DNA of 64,000 nt, from assembly GCF_900100625.1 (NCBI RefSeq), contig NZ_FMTY01000004.1:1-64000 (forward strand). The letters run 5' to 3'. A program made the translations under genes and the position numbers. Below, piece by piece: positions 27,099 through 35,454 of this stretch (the stretch's first letter is position 1; each line of letters begins with the position of its first letter). The stretch is from Flavobacterium saliperosum (lineage in GTDB: Bacteria; Bacteroidota; Bacteroidia; Flavobacteriales; Flavobacteriaceae). Under the pieces are notes generated by a model. That model saw only the letters and a list, made by a program, of their open reading frames with translations, searched no databases and had not been told where the DNA came from.

Positions 27099-28325
27099 CT
27101 AAACCCTCGCCATCCGAAAACCGATATCCTCTAAATCCTTCCAGAAATCAGGATACGATTTGGAAACGACTTCGGCCGCTTCGATAACAATGTCCGTACG
27201 CAAAGCCAAAGGCGCAAAGGCCATCGCCATTCGGTGGTCCTGATACGTTTTGATTCTGATATTTTCTTTTATTTCAGAGGAAGGTTCCAAGGTTAAGCTG
27301 TCGTTGGTTACCGAAACGTTTGCCCCTAATTTGCCCAACTCGTTTTTCAAGGCTTCCAGACGGTCGGTTTCTTTGATTTTCAGCGTATGCAGTCCGGTTA
27401 AACGGCATCCGATTCCCAATCCGAAGCAGGTTACTGCGATGGTTTGGGCAATATCCGGTGACGCGTTCAGATGGCAGGTTATTACTTGGAGTTCACAAAC
27501 GGTTTTCTTTAAAACGATGGAATTGCCAACAAAAGTAGTGGTTACTCCGAAGTTTTTATAAATTTCTGCCAAAGCACTATCACCTTGCAGACTGTTTTCC
27601 CTGTAGCTGGACAAGGTAATTTCGGTACCGATATCGGACAAAGCGACAATCGAATAAAAATAGGAAGCGGAAGACCAATCGGATTCGACAATTATTGGTT
27701 TCGCTTCGGCAACGACTTCGGCATGAGCCACTGTAATGGTATTGCCAACAAAAGAAGTTTTTACCCCAATCCCGTCCAACAACGCCAACGTCATTTTGAT
27801 ATAAGGAACGGACGTGATTTCCCCTTCCAAGGTGAGTTCCAAACCGTTTTCCAGTTTTGGAGCGATTAGCAATAAAGCCGAAATATACTGGCTGCTTACA
27901 TCGGCCTTCAAGGTAACTTTATGCTTGGTGATTTTCTTTCCGGTGATTCGCAAGGGTGGAAAACCTTCATTTTCAGCATAAGTAATATCCGCATCCAATT
28001 GTCGTAAAGCTTCCACCAGAATTGTAATCGGGCGTTCTTTCATTCGGGAAGAACCCGTCAGAATAACAACTTTCCCTTCCTGAATGGCATAAAAAGCGGT
28101 GAGAAAACGCATGGCGGTTCCTGCATGATGAATATCCTTTATCTCATCATTACTTTGCAACGCTTTCGTCATTACTTCAGAATCATCGGAATTGGAACTG
28201 TTTTCCAAAATAATATTCGGATACAGTGCCTGCAAAAGCAACAGGCGATTCGTCTCCGACTTGGAACCGGAAATACAGATTGCAGATTGCGGATTGCAGA
28301 TTGATGACTTAAGAAGTAAGTTCAA
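27099..28325 (-). CDS. aroA: 3-phosphoshikimate 1-carboxyvinyltransferase (EPSP synthase)
   Basis: About 408 residues. Joins shikimate-3-phosphate and phosphoenolpyruvate in chorismate synthesis. Active-site blocks: GSKSETNRLLLL, HHAGTAMRFLTAF, SSRMKERPI, KETDRLEALKNELGKLG and YQDHRMAMAFAPLAL. I start at the TTG reading MNLLLKSS, 2 nt after the stop of the MazG-like gene, because flavobacterial homologues as I recall begin MNL and the upstream frame (to 28439) lies inside the neighbouring gene. The N-terminal stretch before ISGSKS is encoded by a heptamer repeat. Last gene of the aromatic operon. Confidence 0.9.
   Translation of the reverse strand: MNLLLKSSICNPQSAICISGSKSETNRLLLLQALYPNIILENSSNSDDSEVMTKALQSNDEIKDIHHAGTAMRFLTAFYAIQEGKVVILTGSSRMKERPITILVEALRQLDADITYAENEGFPPLRITGKKITKHKVTLKADVSSQYISALLLIAPKLENGLELTLEGEITSVPYIKMTLALLDGIGVKTSFVGNTITVAHAEVVAEAKPIIVESDWSSASYFYSIVALSDIGTEITLSSYRENSLQGDSALAEIYKNFGVTTTFVGNSIVLKKTVCELQVITCHLNASPDIAQTIAVTCFGLGIGCRLTGLHTLKIKETDRLEALKNELGKLGANVSVTNDSLTLEPSSEIKENIRIKTYQDHRMAMAFAPLALRTDIVIEAAEVVSKSYPDFWKDLEDIGFRMARV
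28276..28303. repeat. Four tandem heptamers at the start of aroA
   Basis: CAGATTG CAGATTG CGGATTG CAGATTG on the plus strand, lying within codons about 8-17 of aroA. The 7-bp unit is not a multiple of three, so a change in copy number would shift the aroA frame. Confidence 0.85.
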
Positions 28326-28327
28326 AA

Positions 28328-28654
28328 CTATTTTAGTTTTTCGTTGTTTTGATGACGGTCGTGATCGCGTTTGGTTTTCAGATCCAGTTTCTTGTCGAAA
28401 GCGGCCTGCAAATCCACACCGGTTTGATTGGCCAGACACAGTACCACAAACACCACATCGGCCAATTCTTCGCCAAGGTCTTTGTTTTTATCGCTTTCTT
28501 TTTCGGATTGTTCTCCGTAACGACGCGCTATGATTCGGGCTACTTCACCTACTTCTTCGGTAAGTTGCGCCATATTGGTCAATTCGTTAAAATAACGGAC
28601 TCCGTGATTTTTGATCCAGTTGTCCACTTCCTGTTGGGCGTTTTTTAGGTTCAT
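28328..28654 (-). CDS. MazG-like nucleotide pyrophosphohydrolase
   Basis: 108 residues with the all-alpha NTP pyrophosphatase pattern: EEVGEVARIIARRYGE, then KDLGEELADVVFVVLCLANQTGVDL, which supply the Mg-binding acidic residues. Likely hydrolyses non-canonical or house-cleaning NTPs. Its ATG overlaps the stop codon of dtd (TAATG), so translation is coupled. Confidence 0.88.
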   Translation of the reverse strand: MNLKNAQQEVDNWIKNHGVRYFNELTNMAQLTEEVGEVARIIARRYGEQSEKESDKNKDLGEELADVVFVVLCLANQTGVDLQAAFDKKLDLKTKRDHDRHQNNEKLK

Positions 28655-29106
28655 TATTCCTTATTTTTTGTATCAATTACTATCGTTACCGGTCCGTCGT
28701 TTATCAATGCCACTTTCATGTCGGCACCAAACTGTCCGGTTTGTACTTTTTTACCCAATTCGACTTCCATTTGTTTTACAAAACTTTCATATAACGGAAT
28801 GGCAACTTCGGGTTTTGCCGCTTTGATGTAAGACGGGCGATTGCCTTTTTTGGTTAAGGCGTGCAATGTAAACTGACTTACCACTATCATTTCGCCGTCA
28901 ATGTCTTTTAGGGAAAGATTCATCACATCATTATCGTCTCCGAAAATACGAAGGTTGGCAATTTTTGAAGTCAGCCAATTACTATCTTCCTGATTGTCGG
29001 CATCTTCAATTCCAATAAGCACCAGTAATCCTTTTGGGATAGCGGCTACTGTATTTCCTTCTATAGTTACCGATGCTTCGGAAACTCTTTGTAGTACGGC
29101 TTTCAA
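28654..29106 (-). CDS. dtd: D-aminoacyl-tRNA deacylase
   Basis: 150 residues; removes D-amino acids (and Gly mischarged on tRNA-Ala) from tRNA. Starts MKAVLQRVSEASVTIEG and carries SQFTLHALTKKGNRPSY and the GPVTIVID C-terminal block (variant of GPVT). Length is standard. Lies 12 nt downstream of rsgA. Confidence 0.93.
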   Translation of the reverse strand: MKAVLQRVSEASVTIEGNTVAAIPKGLLVLIGIEDADNQEDSNWLTSKIANLRIFGDDNDVMNLSLKDIDGEMIVVSQFTLHALTKKGNRPSYIKAAKPEVAIPLYESFVKQMEVELGKKVQTGQFGADMKVALINDGPVTIVIDTKNKE

Positions 29107-29118
29107 ATCAATTACAAA

Positions 29119-30099
29119 TTACGATTGTCTGGTTTTGTCACTGGCTTCGCGGTCGTCTCCGTAAATATCGGAACGGTAATGTTCGTCATCGCCTTCTAAA
29201 ATCTGGATATAACTTTTATAGCGGGACCAGGCAATTTCATCTTTTTCCAAGGCGTCTTTTACGGCGCAATGCGGTTCTTCTTTGTGCAGGCAATTGTTGA
29301 ATTTGCATTGGTCTTTCAACGCGAAAAACTCCGGAAAATAATTCCCGATTTCCTGCTTTTCCATGTCGACGATTCCGAAACCGCGAATCCCGGGTGTGTC
29401 AATAATTTGTGCGCCAAACGACAAATCGAACATTTCCGCAAAAGTGGTGGTATGTTGTCCTTGCTGGTGTTGCTCGGAAATTTTTTTGGTTTTCAGGTTT
29501 AGTGTAGGCTCCAAGGCATTTACCAATGTGGATTTTCCCACACCGGAATGTCCGGAAAACATCGAAACCTTTCCTTTCATCATGGCTTTCAGTTCCTCAA
29601 TCCCTTTTCCTTCTGTGGAAGAAACACGCAGGCATTTGTAACCGATATTGGAATAAATGTATTGCAGGTATAGCTGTTCGTCCAAAGTCGCTTCGTCGAA
29701 GGTATCAATCTTATTGAAAACCAAAACGGCTTCAATTCCATAGGCTTCGGCAGTTACCAAAAAACGGTCTATGAAACTGGTAGTGGTTGGCGGGTTGTTA
29801 ATCGTAACCAACAGAAAAACCACATCGATATTCGACGCGATAATGTGCATCTGATGCGACAGGTTAACCGATTTCCGAACGATATAATTCTTTCTTTCGT
29901 GGATATTTGTGATGGTACCGGTGGTTACATCGGTGGTTTCCTCCAATTCATAGTCAACAATATCGCCCACAGCAATAGGATTGGTACTCTTGATGCCCTT
30001 CATTCGGAATTTACCCTTGATACGGCATTCTAAAAACGAATTGTCTTCGGTTTTTACGGTGTACCAGCTCCCTGTGGATTTATAAACGGTTCCTGTCAT
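29119..30099 (-). CDS. rsgA: Ribosome small-subunit GTPase RsgA
   Basis: 326 residues. N-terminal OB-fold, then a circularly permuted GTPase domain in the order FNKID (G4), SSTEGKG (G5), GHSGVGKSTLVN (G1) and DTPGIRGFG (G3), and a C-terminal zinc domain with CKFNNCLHKEEPHC. Helps late maturation of the 30S subunit. A second promoter-like TAATTTTG lies in the 85-nt gap upstream (30138-30145), so it may also be transcribed apart from the aromatic genes. Confidence 0.93.
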   Translation of the reverse strand: MTGTVYKSTGSWYTVKTEDNSFLECRIKGKFRMKGIKSTNPIAVGDIVDYELEETTDVTTGTITNIHERKNYIVRKSVNLSHQMHIIASNIDVVFLLVTINNPPTTTSFIDRFLVTAEAYGIEAVLVFNKIDTFDEATLDEQLYLQYIYSNIGYKCLRVSSTEGKGIEELKAMMKGKVSMFSGHSGVGKSTLVNALEPTLNLKTKKISEQHQQGQHTTTFAEMFDLSFGAQIIDTPGIRGFGIVDMEKQEIGNYFPEFFALKDQCKFNNCLHKEEPHCAVKDALEKDEIAWSRYKSYIQILEGDDEHYRSDIYGDDREASDKTRQS

Positions 30100-30104
30100 A
30101 TTTA

Positions 30105-30188
30105 ATTACGAATTGTGAATTCCAAATTACGCACTGCAAAATTACAACTATTCTCGTTGATAATCCGTAATTTGAAATTCGTAATTAT
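30105..30188. repeat. Large inverted repeat between DAHP synthase and rsgA
   Basis: The arms 30105-30132 and 30166-30188 carry AATTACGAATT...AAATTACG and CGTAATTTGAAATTCGTAATT, which can pair with a small bulge. The gap between holds a -7-like element. Such AATTACGAATT arms resemble intergenic repeats common in flavobacteria. Confidence 0.55.
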
Positions 30189-31264
30189 CGCATTACTTTC
30201 TCCTGATGCGAAATACTTTCCTGGTGAATGGCTTTGAATAATTTCAGAATAAACTCTTCACTCAATCCTTTCTCTTCGCCTTCCAACACCATTTTGCCCA
30301 AAATTTCATGCCAACGGCTGCTTTGTAAAATGGAAACGTTCTTCTCCTTTTTCAATGCTCCGATTTTCTCGGCAATTTTCATACGTTTCCCTAAAATTTC
30401 CAATAATTTGACATCGGCATCGTCAATTTGTGCACGCAATTTTGTCATTCGTATATTGAAATCATCCGCTTCATCCGTTGCTTTTCGCACGCGTAAGTCA
30501 ACGAAAATGCGTTTTAAAGCATCCGGCGTAACTTGCTGTGCGGCATCGCTCCAGGCATTGTCCGGATCGATATGGGTTTCGACGATTAAACCATCATAAT
30601 TTAAATCCAGGGCTTGTTGGGAAACCTCAAGAATCATATCGCGTTTTCCGGTAATATGGGACGGATCGCAAATTAGGGGCAAATCCGGGAAACGGTTCTG
30701 CAAATCAATGGCTATCTGCCATTCGGGGTTGTTACGGTATTTCGATTTTTCATACGTCGAAAAACCACGGTGAATTACGCCTAACTTCTTAATTCCGGCA
30801 TTGTACAAGCGTTCCAATCCGCCCAACCATAACGACAAATCGGGGTTTACGGGATTTTTCAGCAAGACAATCTTGTCGGTATTCTGCAAGGCATCGGCTA
30901 TTTCCTGAACCGCAAACGGATTTACGGTAGTACGGGCACCAATCCACAACACATCAATATCGTGTTCTAATGCTAATTTCACATGTGCCGCATTAGCTAC
31001 TTCCACCGCCATTAATAAACCGGTTTCGGCTTTGGCTTTCTGCAGCCATTTCAGACCGATTTCGCCTACGCCTTCAAATCCGCCCGGACGCGTTCTGGGT
31101 TTCCAGATTCCGGCACGAAAAACACTCACATCGGAACCTTGCAGTTCGTGTGCGATTTTCAACACCTGTTCTTCGGTTTCGGCACTGCAGGGTCCTGCAA
31201 TTACTAAGGGATGTGACAATTTGAAATCATCCAACCAGGTTCTCAGTTCTTTTTTATTTTCCAT
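30185..31264 (-). CDS. Bifunctional DAHP synthase / chorismate mutase type II
   Basis: 359 residues. The N-terminal domain (about 1-255) is a KDO8P-synthase-like DAHP synthase: VIAGPCSAE, VSVFRAGIWKPRTRPGGFEGVG, GARTTVNPF and ICDPSHITG. Residues about 265-345 form an AroQ chorismate mutase (LRAQIDDADVKLLEILGKRMKIAEKIG). So the enzyme opens the shikimate pathway and channels chorismate to prephenate. Second gene after pheA, in the operon under the aromatic leader peptide. Confidence 0.93.
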   Translation of the reverse strand: MENKKELRTWLDDFKLSHPLVIAGPCSAETEEQVLKIAHELQGSDVSVFRAGIWKPRTRPGGFEGVGEIGLKWLQKAKAETGLLMAVEVANAAHVKLALEHDIDVLWIGARTTVNPFAVQEIADALQNTDKIVLLKNPVNPDLSLWLGGLERLYNAGIKKLGVIHRGFSTYEKSKYRNNPEWQIAIDLQNRFPDLPLICDPSHITGKRDMILEVSQQALDLNYDGLIVETHIDPDNAWSDAAQQVTPDALKRIFVDLRVRKATDEADDFNIRMTKLRAQIDDADVKLLEILGKRMKIAEKIGALKKEKNVSILQSSRWHEILGKMVLEGEEKGLSEEFILKLFKAIHQESISHQEKVMR

Positions 31265-31300
31265 ACTATTTATGCTGCTGTAAAATTAATTCATTCCTTT

Positions 31301-32122
31301 TTATCCTTGCTGATATTCTCCTAAAACTTTAAAATGCGTCGTCATAATTTCCATGAGCTTTTTGGCTTTTTCGAAGTGTTTGTATTTGTCAAAAATGACA
31401 TCCACGAAAAAAGAGTACTTGAACGGGGTTTCAATTACCGGTATCGACTGGATTTTCGTGAGATTCAGTTTGCAGTTGTTCAACACATTCAGTACCGTAG
31501 CCAAAGAACCCGGCGTGTCATCCAACTCGAAACGGATGGATGCCTTATTGACTATCTCTTTGTTTACTGACGCTTCATTTGCGTTCAGAATCACAAATCG
31601 GGTCTTGTTGCTTTTTACGGTGTGCACACCCTCCGCTAAAATGGTAAGCTTGTAAATCTCTGCAGCGGCAGGCCCTGCCAAAGCACCTATTCCTTTTAAT
31701 TGCTGCTCCTGAATCCGTTTTGCGGTGATGGCCGTATCCGAACTTTCCACGAGTTTAATATGCGGATACTGGTTAAAAAAATTGGCACACTGCAACAACG
31801 CAATCGGGTGGGAATGCACTTCTTTGATGTCTTCAATCGTTTGTTCGGGTAATGCCATGAGATTCATGTGGATGTTCAGGAAAAACTCTCCCGTAATCTG
31901 CAAATCGCTGTTGTCGATTAGGGTGTAATTCGGTAAAATCGAACCTGCAATCGAATTTTCCAAAGCCATTACCGCTTTATGGGAAGTGGCGTCAAGCACA
32001 CTCGCAATCACCTCACGAAAGGAAACGCATTCTTCCAACACTACATTTTCCCCAAAATAGGATTGCGCCACCTGATGATGATACGACCCTCTAATTCCCT
32101 GAATTGCTATTCTTTCTTTCAT
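31301..32122 (-). CDS. pheA: Prephenate dehydratase
   Basis: 273 residues; makes phenylpyruvate for phenylalanine. Catalytic domain with IQGIRGSYHHQVAQ and the TRF motif (SNKTRFVIL), then a C-terminal ACT domain (RFELDDTPGSLATVLNVL) in which the usual ESRP regulatory motif reads QSIP. I use ATG at 32122 (MKERIAIQG); the TTG at 32131 lies inside the terminator's T run. The gene directly follows a leader-peptide attenuator, so its transcription should respond to charged aromatic tRNAs. Confidence 0.93.
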   Translation of the reverse strand: MKERIAIQGIRGSYHHQVAQSYFGENVVLEECVSFREVIASVLDATSHKAVMALENSIAGSILPNYTLIDNSDLQITGEFFLNIHMNLMALPEQTIEDIKEVHSHPIALLQCANFFNQYPHIKLVESSDTAITAKRIQEQQLKGIGALAGPAAAEIYKLTILAEGVHTVKSNKTRFVILNANEASVNKEIVNKASIRFELDDTPGSLATVLNVLNNCKLNLTKIQSIPVIETPFKYSFFVDVIFDKYKHFEKAKKLMEIMTTHFKVLGEYQQG

Positions 32123-32137
32123 TGTAATCAAAAAAAA

Positions 32138-32161
32138 AATCCCGATGTTGCCATCGGGATT
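32138..32161 (-). terminator. Attenuator terminator of the pheA operon
   Basis: A perfect 10-bp stem (AATCCCGATG / CATCGGGATT) with a GCAA loop followed by ten T, ending 15 nt before the pheA ATG. Its 5' arm together with adjacent bases (GACAATCCCG) is exactly complementary to CGGGATTGTC at 32210-32219 within the leader ORF, giving a competing antiterminator. Confidence 0.92.
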
Positions 32162-32195
32162 GTCTGTTTATATTTTCAGTTAGTTTTTACACCAA

Positions 32196-32279
32196 TCAAA
32201 TAACCCTACGACAATCCCGCTCTCCTTTCCAGAAAAAATAAAAAGAATTGTTGCTGTAAAACGTGTTATTTGTATTCAT
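32196..32279 (-). CDS. Aromatic leader peptide (Phe/Tyr/Trp-rich) of the pheA operon
   Basis: A 27-residue ORF on the minus strand with Phe7-Tyr8 and then Phe13-Tyr14-Phe15-Phe16-Trp17, i.e. seven aromatic residues in the first 17 and five in a row. The antiterminator arm CGGGATTGTC begins 10 nt after the Trp codon, within codons 21-24. The stop codon lies 14 nt after that arm. A ribosome stalled at the aromatic codons would leave the arm free to disrupt the terminator, while one that reaches the stop codon would cover it. This is the classic design of ribosome-mediated attenuation. Confidence 0.88.
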   Translation of the reverse strand: MNTNNTFYSNNSFYFFWKGERDCRRVI

Positions 32280-32303
32280 TGCTTTAATGCGCTGTTTGAA
32301 AGA

Positions 32304-32311
32304 CAAACTTA
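32304..32311 (-). promoter_or_regulatory. Promoter -7 element of the pheA operon
   Basis: TAAGTTTG on the minus strand fits TAnnTTTG and lies 24 nt before the leader peptide start; no clear -33 element is seen. Confidence 0.45.
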
Positions 32312-32353
32312 GTAAAAAAATGTTTCGGAGGTGTCTTTTTTCGAAATTTAAGT

Positions 32354-33661
32354 TTATTTCATGTATTTTTCAAAATCGTTAATTCGGATAGTGGCTTTCA
32401 GATCGAACATCAGATTGTACAAGCCGAAAAACGTTCGGTTCACGTAAATAAAATGCTTGGAACCCCGGTTACCGTTCATTTTTCGCAGGACTTTGTCATT
32501 GGCGAATTTATCACTCAACTCGGCAATCTCATTGGAAAACGTCGGGTCCGAAAAATCGAAGGTTTCTTTGTGAATCGGTTTTGTAAATACGGTTAGCAAT
32601 TCATGAAACATCTGTGTGAAAAACTTGATTTCTGTAGGGCTGTCCGTCGGTTTCAGAATTTCCAATTCGTATAATTTCTTCGTAAACAAGTCCGGATTAT
32701 TCAATACTTCCGGTGAGGAAACCTCAAAATACGGTTTGTAAAAAGACTCCGGAATCTGTTTCATGCAACCGAAATCAATCGCAATAAGATTACCTTCTTT
32801 GTCCACCAAAAAGTTGCCCGGATGCGGATCGGCGTGGAATTTCTTTAACTGATGAATCTGAAACATGTAAAAATTCCAAAGCGTCTGTCCTACTTTTTCC
32901 CTTTTTTCCTGAGCCGTTTCCTGATTGCAGAATTCGGAAAGATGAATCCCGTGCATCCAATCCATGGTAATGATCCTGTCGGAAGACAATTCCGGATAAT
33001 AGGATGGAAACTTCAGATTTTCGATGTGCTCGCATTCTTTTCGGGTGACTTCACTTTGTTGCAGTTCCAACTTATAATCGGTTTCTTCCGTTAATTTATC
33101 TTCGACTTCCTTAAAATAGTCATCGGAGGTGCCCTGCAAATTGAACATGCGCACCGCAATGGGTTTCACCAGCGCGATATCGGTACTGATGCTTTCGCGA
33201 ATGCCGGGGTACTGAATTTTCACCGCCAATTCTTTACCGTCTTTTTTGGCTTTATGAACCTGTCCGATGCTCGCAGCATTGATGGAATTAGGCGAAAACT
33301 CATCAAACAATTGTTCGGGGTAGGCGTTAAAATAATTTTTAAACGTTTTTCGAACCAAGGGTGCCGACAAAGGCGGAACCGAAAATTGCGACAAGGAAAA
33401 CTTATCCACGTACGATTGTGGCAGTAAATTCTTTTCCATACTCAACATTTGCGCCACTTTTAACGCACTTCCTTTCAGTTCTTTCAAGCCATCGTAAATA
33501 TCTGCGGCATTGTCTTCATGGAGTTTGTCTTTGGTCAGATTGGGGTTTACGGCTTTTTCCCCGTAATATTTCAGGTAATTCCCTCCGACTTTTACACCGG
33601 TGGTTACTAACTTCGCTACACGTTCCATTTTATTAGTGGGGATGCGGTCTATTTTTTTCAT
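32354..33661 (-). CDS. ABC1/UbiB-family atypical kinase
   Basis: 435 residues from MKKIDRIPTNKMERV. Family features: KGSALKVAQMLSME (the KxGQ-type motif, here KVAQ), SINAASIGQVHKAKKDGKELAVKIQYPG (Ala-rich loop and Lys), DPHPGNFLVD and IDFGCMK. Members are atypical kinases or ATPases, often linked to quinone or lipid metabolism. Its start follows the stop codon of the TetR-like gene by 1 nt, so they are translationally coupled. Substrate unknown. Confidence 0.88.
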   Translation of the reverse strand: MKKIDRIPTNKMERVAKLVTTGVKVGGNYLKYYGEKAVNPNLTKDKLHEDNAADIYDGLKELKGSALKVAQMLSMEKNLLPQSYVDKFSLSQFSVPPLSAPLVRKTFKNYFNAYPEQLFDEFSPNSINAASIGQVHKAKKDGKELAVKIQYPGIRESISTDIALVKPIAVRMFNLQGTSDDYFKEVEDKLTEETDYKLELQQSEVTRKECEHIENLKFPSYYPELSSDRIITMDWMHGIHLSEFCNQETAQEKREKVGQTLWNFYMFQIHQLKKFHADPHPGNFLVDKEGNLIAIDFGCMKQIPESFYKPYFEVSSPEVLNNPDLFTKKLYELEILKPTDSPTEIKFFTQMFHELLTVFTKPIHKETFDFSDPTFSNEIAELSDKFANDKVLRKMNGNRGSKHFIYVNRTFFGLYNLMFDLKATIRINDFEKYMK

Positions 33662-33662
33662 T

Positions 33663-34343
33663 TTATTTATTGGATGTAAAGGCATCACCCATTTTTTCTT
33701 TCCAGATGAATTTCCCGAAGTCGATGATGCTTTCTACCGGAACATTGTACACCATATCAAAAGCTGCTTTGACCGATTTTTCAATATAAATGTCGGTTTT
33801 TTCGAAATTTGGAGAAGTGTCTTTCAGCCAAAAACCTATGATTGACAGGAATTGAATCCAGGCTCCTTCGGCAACCAGTTTGTTCTGAAGCGATTTGATT
33901 TTCTCGTTGTCCAATTTTAAAGGTGCATCCAAAACGGTTTTCACATAGTTTAGGAAATCCAAACGCAATTGTTTCAGTTTGAGAATGTTCTTCAATGGTA
34001 GGGTTCCGTCTTCCAAAAGGTATTTCACAAAACTTCGGTTTGCCGTCGCCATTTCGAAAAAGGTAAAATAGAAGCTGGTCAGTTTTTGTGCGGGGTCGTA
34101 TTCCAAATACTCCTTATTTTCGGCCAACAATTCAAGCGTGTAATGAAACATCTTGGAGAAATACTCCGATTCCAGACTTTCAAACGAAGAAAAATGTTTG
34201 TAAAAATCGGTTTCCTCGAAAGCATTTTGTTTTGAGAATTCATATACCGAACTTGGTTTTTTGCCGTTAGTCATACAGAAATCGGTGTACCATGTAACTA
34301 TTTGCTCGTCAGTAATGTTCTTCTTTTTTCTTTGCGTTGCCAT
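33663..34343 (-). CDS. TetR-family regulator
   Basis: 226 residues from MATQRKKKNITDEQIV. A helix-turn-helix region lies near residues 25-60 (KPSSVYEFSKQNAFEETDFYKHFSSFESL), followed by a helical C-terminal domain that I recall as the TetR C-terminal domain variant found next to ABC1 kinases in Flavobacteriaceae. The ORF extends to 34385, but a promoter element at 34362-34369 favours the shorter start. Probably regulates its own operon; ligand unknown. Confidence 0.75.
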   Translation of the reverse strand: MATQRKKKNITDEQIVTWYTDFCMTNGKKPSSVYEFSKQNAFEETDFYKHFSSFESLESEYFSKMFHYTLELLAENKEYLEYDPAQKLTSFYFTFFEMATANRSFVKYLLEDGTLPLKNILKLKQLRLDFLNYVKTVLDAPLKLDNEKIKSLQNKLVAEGAWIQFLSIIGFWLKDTSPNFEKTDIYIEKSVKAAFDMVYNVPVESIIDFGKFIWKEKMGDAFTSNK

Positions 34344-34361
34344 AATAACTTTTTTGTCTAA

Positions 34362-34369
34362 CAAATTTA
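34362..34369 (-). promoter_or_regulatory. Promoter -7 element of the TetR-ABC1 operon
   Basis: TAAATTTG on the minus strand, 18 nt from the chosen ATG. Confidence 0.45.
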
Positions 34370-34437
34370 AACAAAGGCTAAACATAAAAATACTTATTTA
34401 ACTTAAAATTATCGAATAGGATTTAGCGGTTATTTAC

Positions 34438-34445
34438 TATTTTTG
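34438..34445 (+). promoter_or_regulatory. Promoter -7 element of gldA
   Basis: TATTTTTG matches TAnnTTTG and lies 16 nt before the gldA start codon. Confidence 0.4.
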
Positions 34446-34461
34446 CTTCAAATCACGAATT

Positions 34462-35361
34462 ATGTCAATTGAAGTTCAGAATATTTCCAAAAATTACGGC
34501 GAGCAGAAGGCGCTGGATGCTGTTTCCTTTTCGGTAAAAAAAGGAGAAATCGTAGGTTTTTTGGGTCCGAATGGAGCCGGAAAATCCACTTTGATGAAAA
34601 TTCTGACCACCTATATCACTGCTGATTCCGGTGAAGCTTCCGTGAACGGATACAATGTATCCGGTGCTCCGAAAGACGTACAGAAATCGGTAGGTTATTT
34701 ACCGGAACACAACCCGTTGTATCTGGATTTGTACGTTCGTGAATACCTTTCCTTTAATGCCGATGTATACAAAGTAGCCAAATCGCGCATTAATGAAGTG
34801 ATTGCCTTAACGGGATTAACACCGGAAAGCCATAAGAAAATAGGCGAATTATCCAAAGGATACCGTCAGCGTGTGGGATTGGCGACGGCGCTACTTCACA
34901 ATCCGGACGTATTGATTTTGGACGAACCTACTACCGGATTGGATCCGAACCAATTGGTGGAAATCCGCGATTTGATTCGTAACATCGGAAAAGACAAAAC
35001 CGTATTCCTTTCCACACACATCATGCAGGAAGTGGAAGCGATTTGCGACCGCGTAATTATCATCAACAACGGAAAAATCGTTACCGATAAAAAACTGGAC
35101 AATTTGGTTTCCGATATCCAGGAACAGGTTATAGAAGTGGAATTTGACAAGGAAATTTCTGCCGATTTACTGGCCACCATTCCGAATATCAAATCGTACC
35201 AAAACATTCAGAACACGATTTGGACCCTGACTTTTGAAACCAATGACGACATGCGTCCGACCGTTTTTGACTTTGCACAGAATAACGGTTTCAGAACTCT
35301 GCAACTGGCATTGAAAAACAAAAATCTGGAGCAGATATTCCGCGAAAAAACAAAAAAATAG
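34462..35361 (+). CDS. gldA: Gliding-motility ABC transporter ATPase GldA
   Basis: 299 residues. ABC ATPase with Walker A GPNGAGKSTL (about residues 35-44), signature ELSKGYRQRVGLA in place of LSGGQ, Walker B VLILDEPTTGLDPNQLVEIRDLI and the H-loop STHIMQEVEAICD. The full-length match to GldA includes the long C-terminal extension (EVEFDKEISADLL to the end). In Flavobacterium it works with the GldF and GldG membrane proteins and is needed for gliding. gldF and gldG are not next to it here, as in F. johnsoniae. Strong sign of the phylum. Confidence 0.92.
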   Translation: MSIEVQNISKNYGEQKALDAVSFSVKKGEIVGFLGPNGAGKSTLMKILTTYITADSGEASVNGYNVSGAPKDVQKSVGYLPEHNPLYLDLYVREYLSFNADVYKVAKSRINEVIALTGLTPESHKKIGELSKGYRQRVGLATALLHNPDVLILDEPTTGLDPNQLVEIRDLIRNIGKDKTVFLSTHIMQEVEAICDRVIIINNGKIVTDKKLDNLVSDIQEQVIEVEFDKEISADLLATIPNIKSYQNIQNTIWTLTFETNDDMRPTVFDFAQNNGFRTLQLALKNKNLEQIFREKTKK

Positions 35362-35454
35362 TTTCGGAACACAGAGGAAACTGTTACAGGCAATTCGGAT
35401 TTTTACCGGTTTTCAGTAAAGGAAAAAACTTTTGCGCCCATTGCGGTTAAAAGT

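Noticed and set aside
28326..28439. N-terminal extension of aroA into the mazG-like gene
   Set aside because: The extension lies fully inside another conserved gene; the TTG 2 nt after its stop fits homologues better.
35371..35450. A short frame downstream of gldA ending in FCAHCG, like a zinc-ribbon remnant
   Set aside because: No start codon outside gldA and too short; possibly chance or a decayed fragment, not enough to call.
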